8,268 nt of DNA from Clostridia bacterium. Lineage in GTDB: Bacteria > Bacillota > Clostridia > Oscillospirales > Acutalibacteraceae. The notes under the pieces were generated by a model. That model ran no database searches. It saw only the letters and a list, made by a program, of their open reading frames with translations, and was not told the DNA's origin. The position numbers were made by a program, and so were the translations under genes. Location of the stretch: positions 1 to 8,268 of the forward strand of contig CAAGBH010000102.1 in assembly GCA_900768035.1 (NCBI GenBank). Direction: 5' to 3'. Below are positions 1 to 5,601 of the stretch, in pieces (position 1 is the stretch's first letter; each line of letters begins with the position of its first letter).

Positions 1-28
1 GGGACGGAGATTTGATGATTTTCGTCCC
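1..28. repeat. Inverted repeat / hairpin at left edge
   Basis: GGGACG (1-6) pairs exactly with CGTCCC (23-28). The stem can be extended inward to about 10 pairs using two G-T wobbles (7-10 with 19-22), leaving an 8-base loop. No T-run follows, so it is not a typical intrinsic terminator. It could be a partial terminator, a structure in the 3' end of an upstream gene, or part of a replication origin. The left arm starts at the window edge, so the stem may be longer. Confidence 0.5.
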
Positions 29-77
29 CGAAACATTATTCTTCTGAGAGCGGAAAACTGAAATTAAGAAATTTTAA

Positions 78-99
78 AAATCGGCTTAATAACCGATTT
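78..99. repeat. Inverted repeat upstream of rep (candidate origin hairpin)
   Basis: AAATCGG (78-84) and CCGATTT (93-99) form a perfect 7-bp inverted repeat around the 8-base AT-rich loop CTTAATAA. It lies about 50 bases before the rep start codon. HUH initiators often nick in an AT-rich loop or beside a hairpin near their own gene, so this is a candidate nick or binding site. That role is inferred from position and shape only; no known nick sequence is recognised. Confidence 0.4.
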
Positions 100-147
100 A
101 GCGCTTGATAAGAGGTATTAACTAACGGAAAATTTTAAGGTGAAAAA

Positions 148-1101
148 ATGAAAGCAGTATATAGACAGAAAATTATAAGAGCAGGCAACACTGTTGAAGT
201 GGAAAATACTTACCCGACAAGATTTGGGGATATGCTTACACGCAGAAAACACGTCAAGGGAACGCCTGAAGCAATGCAAGCATATAACGAGGAACTTGCC
301 GTAAGAAAACTTACAAGGCTTATTAATGAGAATTTCATAACAGATGATTGGTTTGTGACGTTTCACTATGAAAACCATAACAGACCGAAAGATTATAAGA
401 CTGCCTGTGCGCAGTTGTGCACTTTTATGAGAAAACTCAAAAAACTATATGAGGAATGGGGAATTGGGTTTAAATACATAAAGCGGACCGCATACGGTGA
501 ACGTGGTGGAATCCACCATCACGTAATACTTCCGCAGGGGAAGAGGTTTAAAGAAATTTCGTCACTTTGGAAACAGTTTGTAAAAGCGACAATGGATGCT
601 CGGCCGCCTGACTGTCGAGCGCTATATGATAGCGGCGAATATTCTTCGCTTGCAGCATACATAGTAAAGCAACCAATGGCCGATGAAAACAAAGGTTATG
701 TTAAAAAGTGGATTGGAAGCAGGAATTTAAGAAAACCAAAAGAAGAACCGCCGAGAGATATTTATGAAATCAAGTGGAAAGAACCGCCTGTCGCACGTCC
801 CGGATATTACATAGATAAAGATAGCGTGAGGGCAGGGTGCAACCCTGTAAACGGTAGACCGTTTTTGTTTTACCGAATGGTTAAATTACCGCCTGATTTT
901 GTTTGTTATAACGAAGAGGGAAAAAGGCTTTACGGCAGTGAAGCAATTAAGTATTTCCGTAATAAGAATAAAAATTGGATTAAAGAGAATTTCTGGACTG
1001 AGATTTGTTCTGAAGGGGAAGTTGTTTTTAATGCGGAATGCGGAATTCATAATTCGGAATTGATAGAAAGTGGAGGATATAATAATGCAACTAAAAAATA
1101 A
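148..1101 (+). CDS. HUH-family rolling-circle replication initiator (Rep)
   Basis: This 317-aa protein is a probable single-tyrosine HUH endonuclease that nicks one strand at an origin and stays covalently attached by a 5'-phosphotyrosine while the host machinery extends the 3' end. Visible motifs are a first-motif strand WFVTFHYEN (residues 68-76), the metal-binding histidines in GGIHHHVILP (H123-H125), and YSSLAAYIVKQ (165-175) with likely catalytic Y171 and K174 in a Y-x2-K arrangement. This order and spacing match Rep proteins of Bacillota phages and plasmids related to the G2P/ORF2 group. The basic region after residue 180 is probably DNA-binding. The start is ATG 148, with AAGGTG at 139-144. 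The last 17 bases overlap the next gene. The 3' end contains a 28-bp array of heptamers (codons about 296-305), so the C-terminus may have been altered by repeat insertion. Function is inferred from motifs; no partner helicase is visible here. Confidence 0.85.
   Translation: MKAVYRQKIIRAGNTVEVENTYPTRFGDMLTRRKHVKGTPEAMQAYNEELAVRKLTRLINENFITDDWFVTFHYENHNRPKDYKTACAQLCTFMRKLKKLYEEWGIGFKYIKRTAYGERGGIHHHVILPQGKRFKEISSLWKQFVKATMDARPPDCRALYDSGEYSSLAAYIVKQPMADENKGYVKKWIGSRNLRKPKEEPPRDIYEIKWKEPPVARPGYYIDKDSVRAGCNPVNGRPFLFYRMVKLPPDFVCYNEEGKRLYGSEAIKYFRNKNKNWIKENFWTEICSEGEVVFNAECGIHNSELIESGGYNNATKK
1033..1060. repeat. Four-unit heptamer repeat inside the 3' end of rep
   Basis: Four consecutive 7-bp units can be read: GCGGAAT (1033-1039), GCGGAAT (1040-1046), TCATAAT (1047-1053) and TCGGAAT (1054-1060), followed by T. 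The units share the pattern [GT]CGGAAT, except that the third is diverged. The array sits in the coding sequence of rep near its stop. It has the same unit length, number and end composition as the array at 1820-1847, which suggests a common class of short tandem repeat rather than codon bias. Confidence 0.7.
1072..1076 (+). promoter_or_regulatory. Ribosome binding site deciding the start at 1085
   Basis: GGAGG at 1072-1076 lies 8 bases before ATG 1085, which is ideal spacing. The upstream in-frame GTG at 1070 overlaps this motif and so cannot use it. ATG 1085 is therefore the better start, and the site lies inside the end of rep. Confidence 0.75.
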
Positions 1102-1447
1102 AACCGAAAGAGAACAGTTTTTAGCAAATTACAAGACCTGGGGAATATGGAAAGAAATCCCTGAACTCAAACTTAAGTTTTACAGATACGAATTGCCAAA
1201 TGGTACAGTGATTATAGCGACAGAATATGCGTGTATGGAGTTTGTTGACTATACACCACAACACCATTTTAAATACAAAAAAAGTACAGCGGTAAGGTAC
1301 CATCTAATATTGGATAAAAAGGATAAGTTTGATACGGGTTATTCTGATACATCGTATAAATTGTATAATCCATCCGGCGATAGTAAGAGTTCTATTATTG
1401 ATTACTTAACAAAAACTAAACCCGAGATAGAACAGGGTGACGTTTAA
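1085..1447 (+). CDS. Small phage protein of unknown function (120 aa)
   Basis: I cannot assign a function. The 120-aa product starts with a charged helix (MQLKNKTEREQFLANY), followed by a tryptophan/tyrosine-rich segment (WGIWKEIPELKLKFYRYEL, residues 20-38) that looks like beta strands, and a lysine-rich, tyrosine-rich middle. It ends in a short helix (SSIIDYLTKTKPEI). There is no signal peptide, membrane span or cysteine cluster. Similar proteins beginning KNKTEREQFL occur beside replication genes in Clostridia phages, as far as I recall the family. It overlaps the end of rep by 17 bases and has its own strong GGAGG, so it is probably translated from the same message as rep and the zinc-binding-like gene that follows. 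Confidence 0.7.
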   Translation: MQLKNKTEREQFLANYKTWGIWKEIPELKLKFYRYELPNGTVIIATEYACMEFVDYTPQHHFKYKKSTAVRYHLILDKKDKFDTGYSDTSYKLYNPSGDSKSSIIDYLTKTKPEIEQGDV

Positions 1448-1448
1448 T

Positions 1449-1733
1449 ATGCGCAACAAATGTCAAGTATGCGGTGCGCCGTGTAAAAGCAAGTTCTGCT
1501 CTGAAGAGTGTTATAAAACAAGTCGGAAAATGAAGTACCGGGCGGAGCATCCTGCCACAGAAACTTTTTACGTGTTTTATGATAAATACGATTTTGTGAG
1601 ATTTTGTGGTACTGCAAAACAATTAGTGGAAGATAAAACTATGCCATCGGAAAACGCCGTGCATTCTTTAGTCAGCAAAATAAAAGCAGGAAGAATAGCC
1701 GGCAAAGTGGTGGTATTGAAATGCGCAATATAA
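1449..1733 (+). CDS. Small CxxC zinc-binding-like phage protein (94 aa)
   Basis: The N-terminus has four regularly placed cysteines: C5-x2-C8, then C17-x3-C21 in FCSEEC, with an extra C12. This is the pattern of small treble-clef or zinc-ribbon-like domains common in phage accessory proteins, so one bound zinc is likely. The C-terminal half (about residues 45-94) contains a possible helical segment (GTAKQLVEDKTMPSENAVHS) and a basic end, which could bind nucleic acid or a protein. ATG 1449 is chosen because AGGG at 1434-1437 gives workable spacing. The in-frame GTG at 1437 would add four residues and overlap the previous gene. A regulatory or host-takeover role is possible but not shown. Confidence 0.7.
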   Translation: MRNKCQVCGAPCKSKFCSEECYKTSRKMKYRAEHPATETFYVFYDKYDFVRFCGTAKQLVEDKTMPSENAVHSLVSKIKAGRIAGKVVVLKCAI

Positions 1734-1736
1734 AAC

Positions 1737-1741
1737 GGAGG
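1737..1741 (+). promoter_or_regulatory. Ribosome binding site supporting the TTG start at 1747
   Basis: GGAGG at 1737-1741 lies 5 bases before TTG 1747. This strong site immediately after the preceding stop (1731-1733) is the main reason for accepting a 23-codon gene with a non-ATG start. Confidence 0.65.
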
Positions 1742-1746
1742 TCGCT

Positions 1747-1818
1747 TTGGATACAAAACAAATTTTAATAATAATCGTCCTGGTTGCGTTTGCGGTATGG
1801 GTGTGGAGGACGAAATAA
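1747..1818 (+). CDS. Single-span membrane micropeptide (23 aa)
   Basis: A TTG start with a strong GGAGG opens a 23-residue frame ending at TAA 1816-1818. The peptide is MDTKQ, a hydrophobic stretch ILIIIVLVAFAVWVW (residues 6-20), then RTK. A near-perfect single transmembrane helix with a basic tail suggests insertion in the cytoplasmic membrane with the C-terminus inside. Its function is unknown. Tiny membrane peptides are often missed in phages and can act on membrane complexes, superinfection or toxicity, but nothing here shows which. Its position in the run of small early genes and its ribosome binding site argue that it is real. The size keeps confidence moderate. Confidence 0.55.
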   Translation: MDTKQILIIIVLVAFAVWVWRTK

Positions 1819-1819
1819 T

Positions 1820-1847
1820 TCGTAATGCGTAATGCGTAATTCGTAAT
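1820..1847. repeat. Four-unit heptamer tandem repeat between small genes
   Basis: Four 7-bp units follow the stop of the 23-aa peptide: TCGTAAT (1820-1826), GCGTAAT (1827-1833), GCGTAAT (1834-1840) and TCGTAAT (1841-1847), followed by T. All four obey [GT]CGTAAT. The array ends 21 bases before the GTG of the next gene. It resembles the array inside rep (1033-1060), differing mainly at the fourth base (T versus G). Short heptameric tandem repeats of this sort are scattered in many bacterial genomes. No function is evident. Confidence 0.8.
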
Positions 1848-1868
1848 TAATGGAAGCGAGGAAACAAC

Positions 1869-2012
1869 GTGGATAAAAAGGCATTAGAAGATTTAACGGG
1901 TAAGTTTTGTGATAACTATTGCAAGTTTGCTTGTGAAATTAAGGACCCTGACGAACTTGACGAGGTTTGCAATAAGTGTCCGATGAATGAAATGTTTGAA
2001 TTATTAGATTAA
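1869..2012 (+). CDS. Small cysteine-rich phage protein (47 aa)
   Basis: A GTG start preceded by GAGG (1858-1861, spacing 7) opens a 47-codon frame ending at TAA 2010-2012. The acidic product has five cysteines: C14-x3-C18-x3-C22 and, after an acidic linker, C34-x2-C37 (CNKC). A metal-binding fold, probably one zinc, is likely; an iron-sulfur site is less likely. The next gene encodes a protein with a similar CxxxC...CxxC layout, so the two may be related or work together. No function is known to me. Coding is supported by the ribosome binding site, the cysteine pattern and the tight fit between neighbours. Confidence 0.65.
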   Translation: MDKKALEDLTGKFCDNYCKFACEIKDPDELDEVCNKCPMNEMFELLD

Positions 2013-2028
2013 AAATTGAGGTATAAAA

Positions 2029-2229
2029 ATGAAAAACTATGACCGTGTAAAAAAAATGAGCGTCAAGGAATTGGCCGAACTTCTCTATCGTGCCAATGAC
2101 GATATATGCTTTGAGAACTGTCAGAAAGACACCGGGAATAAATTCGAATGTAAATTCGGTGAAGGCGTGCCGTTCGAGAGGTGTATAGAATGTATGGAAA
2201 AATGGCTTGAAAGTGAGTGTGAAGAATAA
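2029..2229 (+). CDS. Small cysteine-rich phage protein, MSVxELAE type (66 aa)
   Basis: The 66-aa product begins MKNYDRVKKMSVKELAELL, an amphipathic helix typical of a widespread group of small Clostridia phage proteins that also end in a WLESE-type tail (here WLESECEE, residues 59-66). Between these ends lie C27-x3-C31, C41 and C52-x2-C55, consistent with metal binding. The family has no established function that I know of. ATG 2029 has TGAGG at 2017-2021 with 7-base spacing. Its stop TAA (2227-2229) directly abuts the ATG of the next gene, so those two are probably translationally coupled. Confidence 0.8.
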   Translation: MKNYDRVKKMSVKELAELLYRANDDICFENCQKDTGNKFECKFGEGVPFERCIECMEKWLESECEE

Positions 2230-2415
2230 ATGAAATCGTATTCAGAACAAGATATCAAAAACGATTACGATTCAGGCTATACCTTGGATACGATTGCTGA
2301 CCGTTACAAAAAAAGTCAGCAAGTAGATTTTGATAATAAAATATCGAGTAAAAAAGCATATCAAAAAGTATGCGAAATAATTTATAACTACGTTATGGAA
2401 CGTGAGTTTATTTGA
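2230..2415 (+). CDS. Small phage protein of unknown function (61 aa)
   Basis: The 61-aa protein starts on the base after the preceding stop. It has no strong ribosome binding site of its own, only a weak purine stretch (GTGAAGAA) just upstream, so coupled translation is likely. The sequence is hydrophilic and mostly helical. The segment GYTLDTIADRYKKS (residues 16-29) has the look of the first helices of a helix-turn-helix, but the second half does not clearly complete one. It could be a small DNA-binding protein, but I do not assign it. Confidence 0.6.
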   Translation: MKSYSEQDIKNDYDSGYTLDTIADRYKKSQQVDFDNKISSKKAYQKVCEIIYNYVMEREFI

Positions 2416-2430
2416 GGGGGACGGTTAATT

Positions 2431-2907
2431 ATGCGAGAAATATTGTTTAGGGCTAAACGACAAGATAATAAGCAGTGGGTTCAAGGAAGTTTGCTTTTTT
2501 ATCCTGGTGTCAACAGAGTTTTCGTTTCGACAGGCGAGTTCAGAGGCGGTGGGTTTATCGAAGTGCTGAAAGATACCGTCGGGCAATACACAGGCTTAAC
2601 CGACGAGAACGGCACAAAGATTTTTGAGGGGGATATTGTTCAATATACAGACGAAGAAGGATATTATCCCGAAGAGTGTTGCGATTTTGTCGGTAAAATT
2701 GTTTTAGAACATGGTGCATTTGGAGTTGCTACAAATGACAATATACCGATAGACCTTGATAATTGGTGCGATAATGATAATTTTGTTTCTTTGTGGGAAT
2801 TGTATTGGAATTTATGCATTGAAGGTGAAAAGTTGGATATGATTGAAGTTATCGGCAACATACACGATAATCCTGAATTGTTAAAGGACGGTGCTTATGA
2901 TGAGTAA
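2431..2907 (+). CDS. YopX family phage protein
   Basis: This 158-aa protein is recognisable from both ends. The N-terminus MREILFRAKRQDNKQWVQG (residues 1-19), the central GQYTGLTDENGTKIFEGDIV (51-70) and the C-terminal IEVIGNIHDNPELL (138-151) are hallmark segments of the YopX family (named from Bacillus phage SPbeta). It is widespread in phages and prophages of Bacillota. Its length is normal for the family. The biochemical role is not established. Members usually sit among accessory genes near the end of the early region, as here. ATG 2431 follows a G-rich site (GAGGGGG, 2414-2420). The 3' end overlaps the ASCH gene by 11 bases. Confidence 0.9.
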   Translation: MREILFRAKRQDNKQWVQGSLLFYPGVNRVFVSTGEFRGGGFIEVLKDTVGQYTGLTDENGTKIFEGDIVQYTDEEGYYPEECCDFVGKIVLEHGAFGVATNDNIPIDLDNWCDNDNFVSLWELYWNLCIEGEKLDMIEVIGNIHDNPELLKDGAYDE

Positions 2908-3208
2908 ATCGGTAATGATAAGCATTCAGCCATATTGGGTGTTCTTGATAATCGCCAAGAAAATGGGTTGGAACGTCGAACAAGAGAAAACAATAGAGGT
3001 CAGAAAAAGCCATCCGAAAGGCGAGAACTGGGATAAGGTCGCAAAGATATATTGCAGTAAAGATAAAAAGTCTTTTAACCGAATACCAAAATTATATCAT
3101 CCTTTAATGGAAAGATTTTTAGGTAAGGTTGTTGGCGAGTTTGTGTGTGACAAGATAATTGATATTGACTACGGAATTGAAGAGGGTGTTTACTTCAGAA
3201 AAACTTAA
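2897..3208 (+). pseudogene. ASCH-domain protein, C-terminally truncated at a junction
   Basis: The product (103 aa from ATG 2897) begins SVMISIQPYWVFLI and contains EKTIEVRKSHP, which carries the ASCH signature (K-x2-E-x-R). It then shows IYCSKDKKSF and GKVVGEFVCDKI, the strands lining the putative RNA/nucleotide-binding cleft of the ASCH/PUA-like fold. Family members normally continue through a further C-terminal segment ending in a YxWHIS-like motif. Here that part is missing: after GVYF the frame reads FRKT and stops at 3206-3208, inside DNA that encodes tape-measure sequence in another frame. AAAGGA (2883-2888) gives 8-base spacing to ATG 2897; ATG 2900 is an alternative. I therefore regard it as a truncated gene. 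A stable short form is possible, because most of the signature core remains. Confidence 0.75.
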
Positions 3209-4775
3209 TGTACTTAAAACTGCCGAAAAACAAGCTCAACAACAGTTTAAAAACGGTGAAGGTGAAGAACAATATAGAGCATTACAACGTGAAATAATTG
3301 CGACAGAAAACAGTTTAAAAGAACTTGAAAAGTCTGCAAGAACAACAAATGCTTCTATAGTAAAGATTTCTGATGCCGCCCAAAATGTATCTGATAAAAC
3401 AAAAGCCATATCTGCGGCAGCAGGTGGCTTGTTAGTTGGAATCGGTGCCGCTGCCGTTTCTGCTGGTGCAAAAGCAGACGACTTAAATACATTAGCAAAA
3501 CAAACCGGATTTACTGTTGAAGAACTTCAAAAAATGAAGTACGCTGCTGATGTGGTTGATGTATCAGTTGAAAATATTACAGGTGCGGCGGCCAAGATGA
3601 CAAAGAATATGACTTCTACAAGTAAAGAAGTTCAGTCTGCATGGAACACATTGGGCGTGTCTGTTACTGATGCCTCGGGACAAATGAGACCTGTAACAGA
3701 TGTGTTTTATGATGTGTTATCCGCACTTTCGCAAGTAGGAAATGAAACTGAAAGAGACCAACTCGCAATGCAACTTTTCGGTAAATCTGCAAATCAATTA
3801 GCAGGAATTGTTGATGATGGTGGTGCCGCTTTAAAGGCATTAGGAAAAGAAGCAGAGGATGCAGGTTTAATTCTGTCACAGGATGCCGTAGACGGCGCCA
3901 ATGAATTTAATGATGTAGTAGACACCATGAAGGCGACAGTTAATGCACGTCTTGGTGAAATTGGCTCATCAATAGCAACTTTACTTTTACCTAAATTTGA
4001 AAAATTAGTTGATATTGTATGTACTTGTCTTGAATGGTTTGCAAATATGGACCCAGCATTGCAGGCGCTTATAATAGCGATTATAGCGATTGTTGCGGCA
4101 ATTTCTCCTATTGCCGGCATAATCGGTGCAATAAATGCAGTTGCATCAGTTAGCCCTGTTACATGGATTGTTTTAGGAATCGTTGCGGCGGTAACAGCAC
4201 TGATTGCAATTATAGTTTTGTGTGTAAAGCATTTTGATAAAATCAAAGCAGTAGCAACTGATGTATTTGACAAAATTCTCTATGCCGGTAAGATGGCGTG
4301 GTGGGGAATACAAGTGGCTACAATTACTGTAATTAATTTGATAATAAAGTACATTAATTTTATGGTAAAAAATGCTCTAACACCCATCAATCTACTTATA
4401 AAAGGACTGAATTTAATACCGGGTGTGAGTATTAAAGAACTTGAATTTAAAATTAATGAAATCAAACTTCCCGAAATGCCTAAACTTGCAATGGGTGGTA
4501 ATGTAATGGTTGGCGAAGCAGGTCCTGAAATACTAACGCATTTTGGTAACCGTGTGCAGGTAACTCCACTAACCGGCCAAGGCGCAAGCAGAGCGTTAGG
4601 TGGTACATTGTATGATGTTGTAGCGGCCATTAATAAAATTAATAAAATGCTTACACGCAATCAGACAGTTAATAAATTTTATATTGGCGGTGAAGAGGTT
4701 GGCGAAACAATACAACCTACGGTGTCACGCCGTTTTTATAAATCTTCGGTTGGAAGAAAGAGGGCGACAGGATGA
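3159..4775 (+). CDS. Phage tail tape measure protein, 5'-truncated
   Basis: Tape measure proteins set tail length and are later released to help DNA entry. The 538-codon frame shows the family layout. A coiled-coil (about residues 12-60, with LKTAEKQAQQQF and ALQREIIATE) is followed by a helical region with FGKSANQLAGI (207-217), hydrophobic spans at about 301-327 and 334-357 with a weaker one at 381-400, and the C-terminal VGEAGPEILT (451-460). The usual first part is missing: homologues have a domain of roughly 50-80 residues before the LKTAEKQ helix. A stop codon (3156-3158) precedes the frame, and residues 1-11 come from the ASCH gene read out of frame. There is no ATG until codon 126. 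TTG 3159, 3165 and 3177 and GTG 3186 are possible starts, none with a convincing ribosome binding site. The stop overlaps the Dit start (ATGA). Identity is certain; whether it is expressed is not. Confidence 0.85.
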   Translation: MILTTELKRVFTSEKLNVLKTAEKQAQQQFKNGEGEEQYRALQREIIATENSLKELEKSARTTNASIVKISDAAQNVSDKTKAISAAAGGLLVGIGAAAVSAGAKADDLNTLAKQTGFTVEELQKMKYAADVVDVSVENITGAAAKMTKNMTSTSKEVQSAWNTLGVSVTDASGQMRPVTDVFYDVLSALSQVGNETERDQLAMQLFGKSANQLAGIVDDGGAALKALGKEAEDAGLILSQDAVDGANEFNDVVDTMKATVNARLGEIGSSIATLLLPKFEKLVDIVCTCLEWFANMDPALQALIIAIIAIVAAISPIAGIIGAINAVASVSPVTWIVLGIVAAVTALIAIIVLCVKHFDKIKAVATDVFDKILYAGKMAWWGIQVATITVINLIIKYINFMVKNALTPINLLIKGLNLIPGVSIKELEFKINEIKLPEMPKLAMGGNVMVGEAGPEILTHFGNRVQVTPLTGQGASRALGGTLYDVVAAINKINKMLTRNQTVNKFYIGGEEVGETIQPTVSRRFYKSSVGRKRATG

Positions 4776-5599
4776 AAGAGTTTATGAATTATTTAATTAT
4801 TGACGGAATTGATTCAAGAACATTTGGCTTATATTTTGAACTTGAAACACTTTCGATTCTTCCTGAGCAACGAGAGTATACAAAAGAAATTTCGCAACAA
4901 GACGGAGTTATTGATTTTAATGTCGGCGGATATGGTGTTCGCCGACATCGTGTAAAAGCAGTGCATCCTGCTCCGTTAAAGAATCTAAGAAAAAACAAAG
5001 ATGCTATTGCAAGTTGGTTATATTCAAAGGGTCAACCTCGGAAGATTATCTTCGGGGACGATGTCAACCATTATTATTTAGGTAAAATTTATGGTGAAAT
5101 TGATTTTGAATGTGACAGTTCACATCATGTAGGCGAACTTGAAATTGTTTGTAATCCGCCCTGGAAATATACTTTAGACGGGGTTTTACTTACACCCGAA
5201 CAAATTGAATGGTTAAATTGCCAGGTTAATGGTAACCAGTTTTTAAAAGTATTTACCGCTGATGATGTTATGAGATTTGTAAATAAAGGTAATCTACCTG
5301 TAAAACCCGTTATCAAATTGCTTGGATATATTGATTCAAGCGTTACAATTACATGCGGTGAAAGTTCTTTTAAAATAAATTACCCAATGAAATACGATGG
5401 AATTATAATTGATTGCAATTCAGAAACCGTATTAAGATTGTCTGATGGAGAGAATCTCGCTAAATATATTGATGATACTGCTGATGTATTTTTCGAAGTT
5501 CAGCCTAACAATGTGGAAATTAGCGTTTCTTCGCCTAATATTTCCGAATACCCATACTGTTTAACAGTAATAATTGAGTTGTTACCTCAGGAGGTTTAA
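4772..5599 (+). CDS. Distal tail protein (Dit), siphophage tail component
   Basis: The 275-aa protein matches the siphophage distal tail (Dit) family by position, length and N-terminal pattern. It opens with YLIIDGIDSRTFGLYFE (residues 7-23), then DGVIDFNVGGYGVRRH (44-59), then the loop-strand SKGQPRKIIFGDDVNHYYLG (85-104). Dit forms the hexameric ring joining the tail tube to the tail tip and receptor-binding parts. The second half (from about residue 140) is the galectin-like or extended C-terminal domain. ATG 4772 overlaps the tape measure stop in an ATGA, with AAAGAGGG upstream (4757-4764). ATG 4784 is a weaker alternative. A 9-bp perfect hairpin lies within the gene at 4920-4948. Confidence 0.88.
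   Translation: MKEFMNYLIIDGIDSRTFGLYFELETLSILPEQREYTKEISQQDGVIDFNVGGYGVRRHRVKAVHPAPLKNLRKNKDAIASWLYSKGQPRKIIFGDDVNHYYLGKIYGEIDFECDSSHHVGELEIVCNPPWKYTLDGVLLTPEQIEWLNCQVNGNQFLKVFTADDVMRFVNKGNLPVKPVIKLLGYIDSSVTITCGESSFKINYPMKYDGIIIDCNSETVLRLSDGENLAKYIDDTADVFFEVQPNNVEISVSSPNISEYPYCLTVIIELLPQEV
4920..4948. repeat. Perfect 9-bp inverted repeat inside the Dit gene
   Basis: ATGTCGGCG (4920-4928) pairs exactly with CGCCGACAT (4940-4948) around an 11-base loop, which may close further by G-T and A-T pairs. It encodes the conserved NVGGYGVRRH segment. There is no T-run, so it is not a terminator. It may be chance, or an RNA structure in the late transcript. Confidence 0.55.
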
Positions 5600-5601
5600 A
5601 A

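Larger units (their letters stand above)
1..147. other. Non-coding leader upstream of rep, with two inverted repeats
   Basis: No convincing complete gene lies here. Two plus-strand frames are open from the left edge and close at 45-47 and 59-61, so the first bases could be the 3' tail of a gene outside the window, but neither short peptide is recognisable. Two inverted repeats are visible (1-28 and 78-99) and the interval ends in the ribosome binding site of rep. As the only sizeable gap in front of an HUH initiator gene, it is a reasonable place for a promoter or for origin-like structure. I could not identify a promoter with confidence. Confidence 0.5.

Noticed and set aside
1..28. Intrinsic terminator of an upstream gene
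   Set aside because: The stem is reasonable but no T-run follows, and the left arm begins at the window edge.
105..133. Possible promoter: TTGATA (105-110) with GAAAAT (128-133) at 17-base spacing
   Set aside because: The -10 matches only four of six bases and lies very close to the ribosome binding site, so in an AT-rich leader this is expected by chance.
1721..1768. Short frame MRNIKRRSLWIQNKF starting inside the end of the zinc-binding-like gene
   Set aside because: It has no ribosome binding site and overlaps the better-supported 23-aa peptide.
1820..1847. CRISPR array or phase-variable coding repeat
   Set aside because: The units are only 7 bp, contiguous without spacers, and lie between genes, so neither reading fits.
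3794..4273. Long antisense open frame (159 codons) opposite the tape measure gene
   Set aside because: It mirrors the alanine/isoleucine-rich tape measure codons and lacks a promoter, ribosome binding site or family resemblance.
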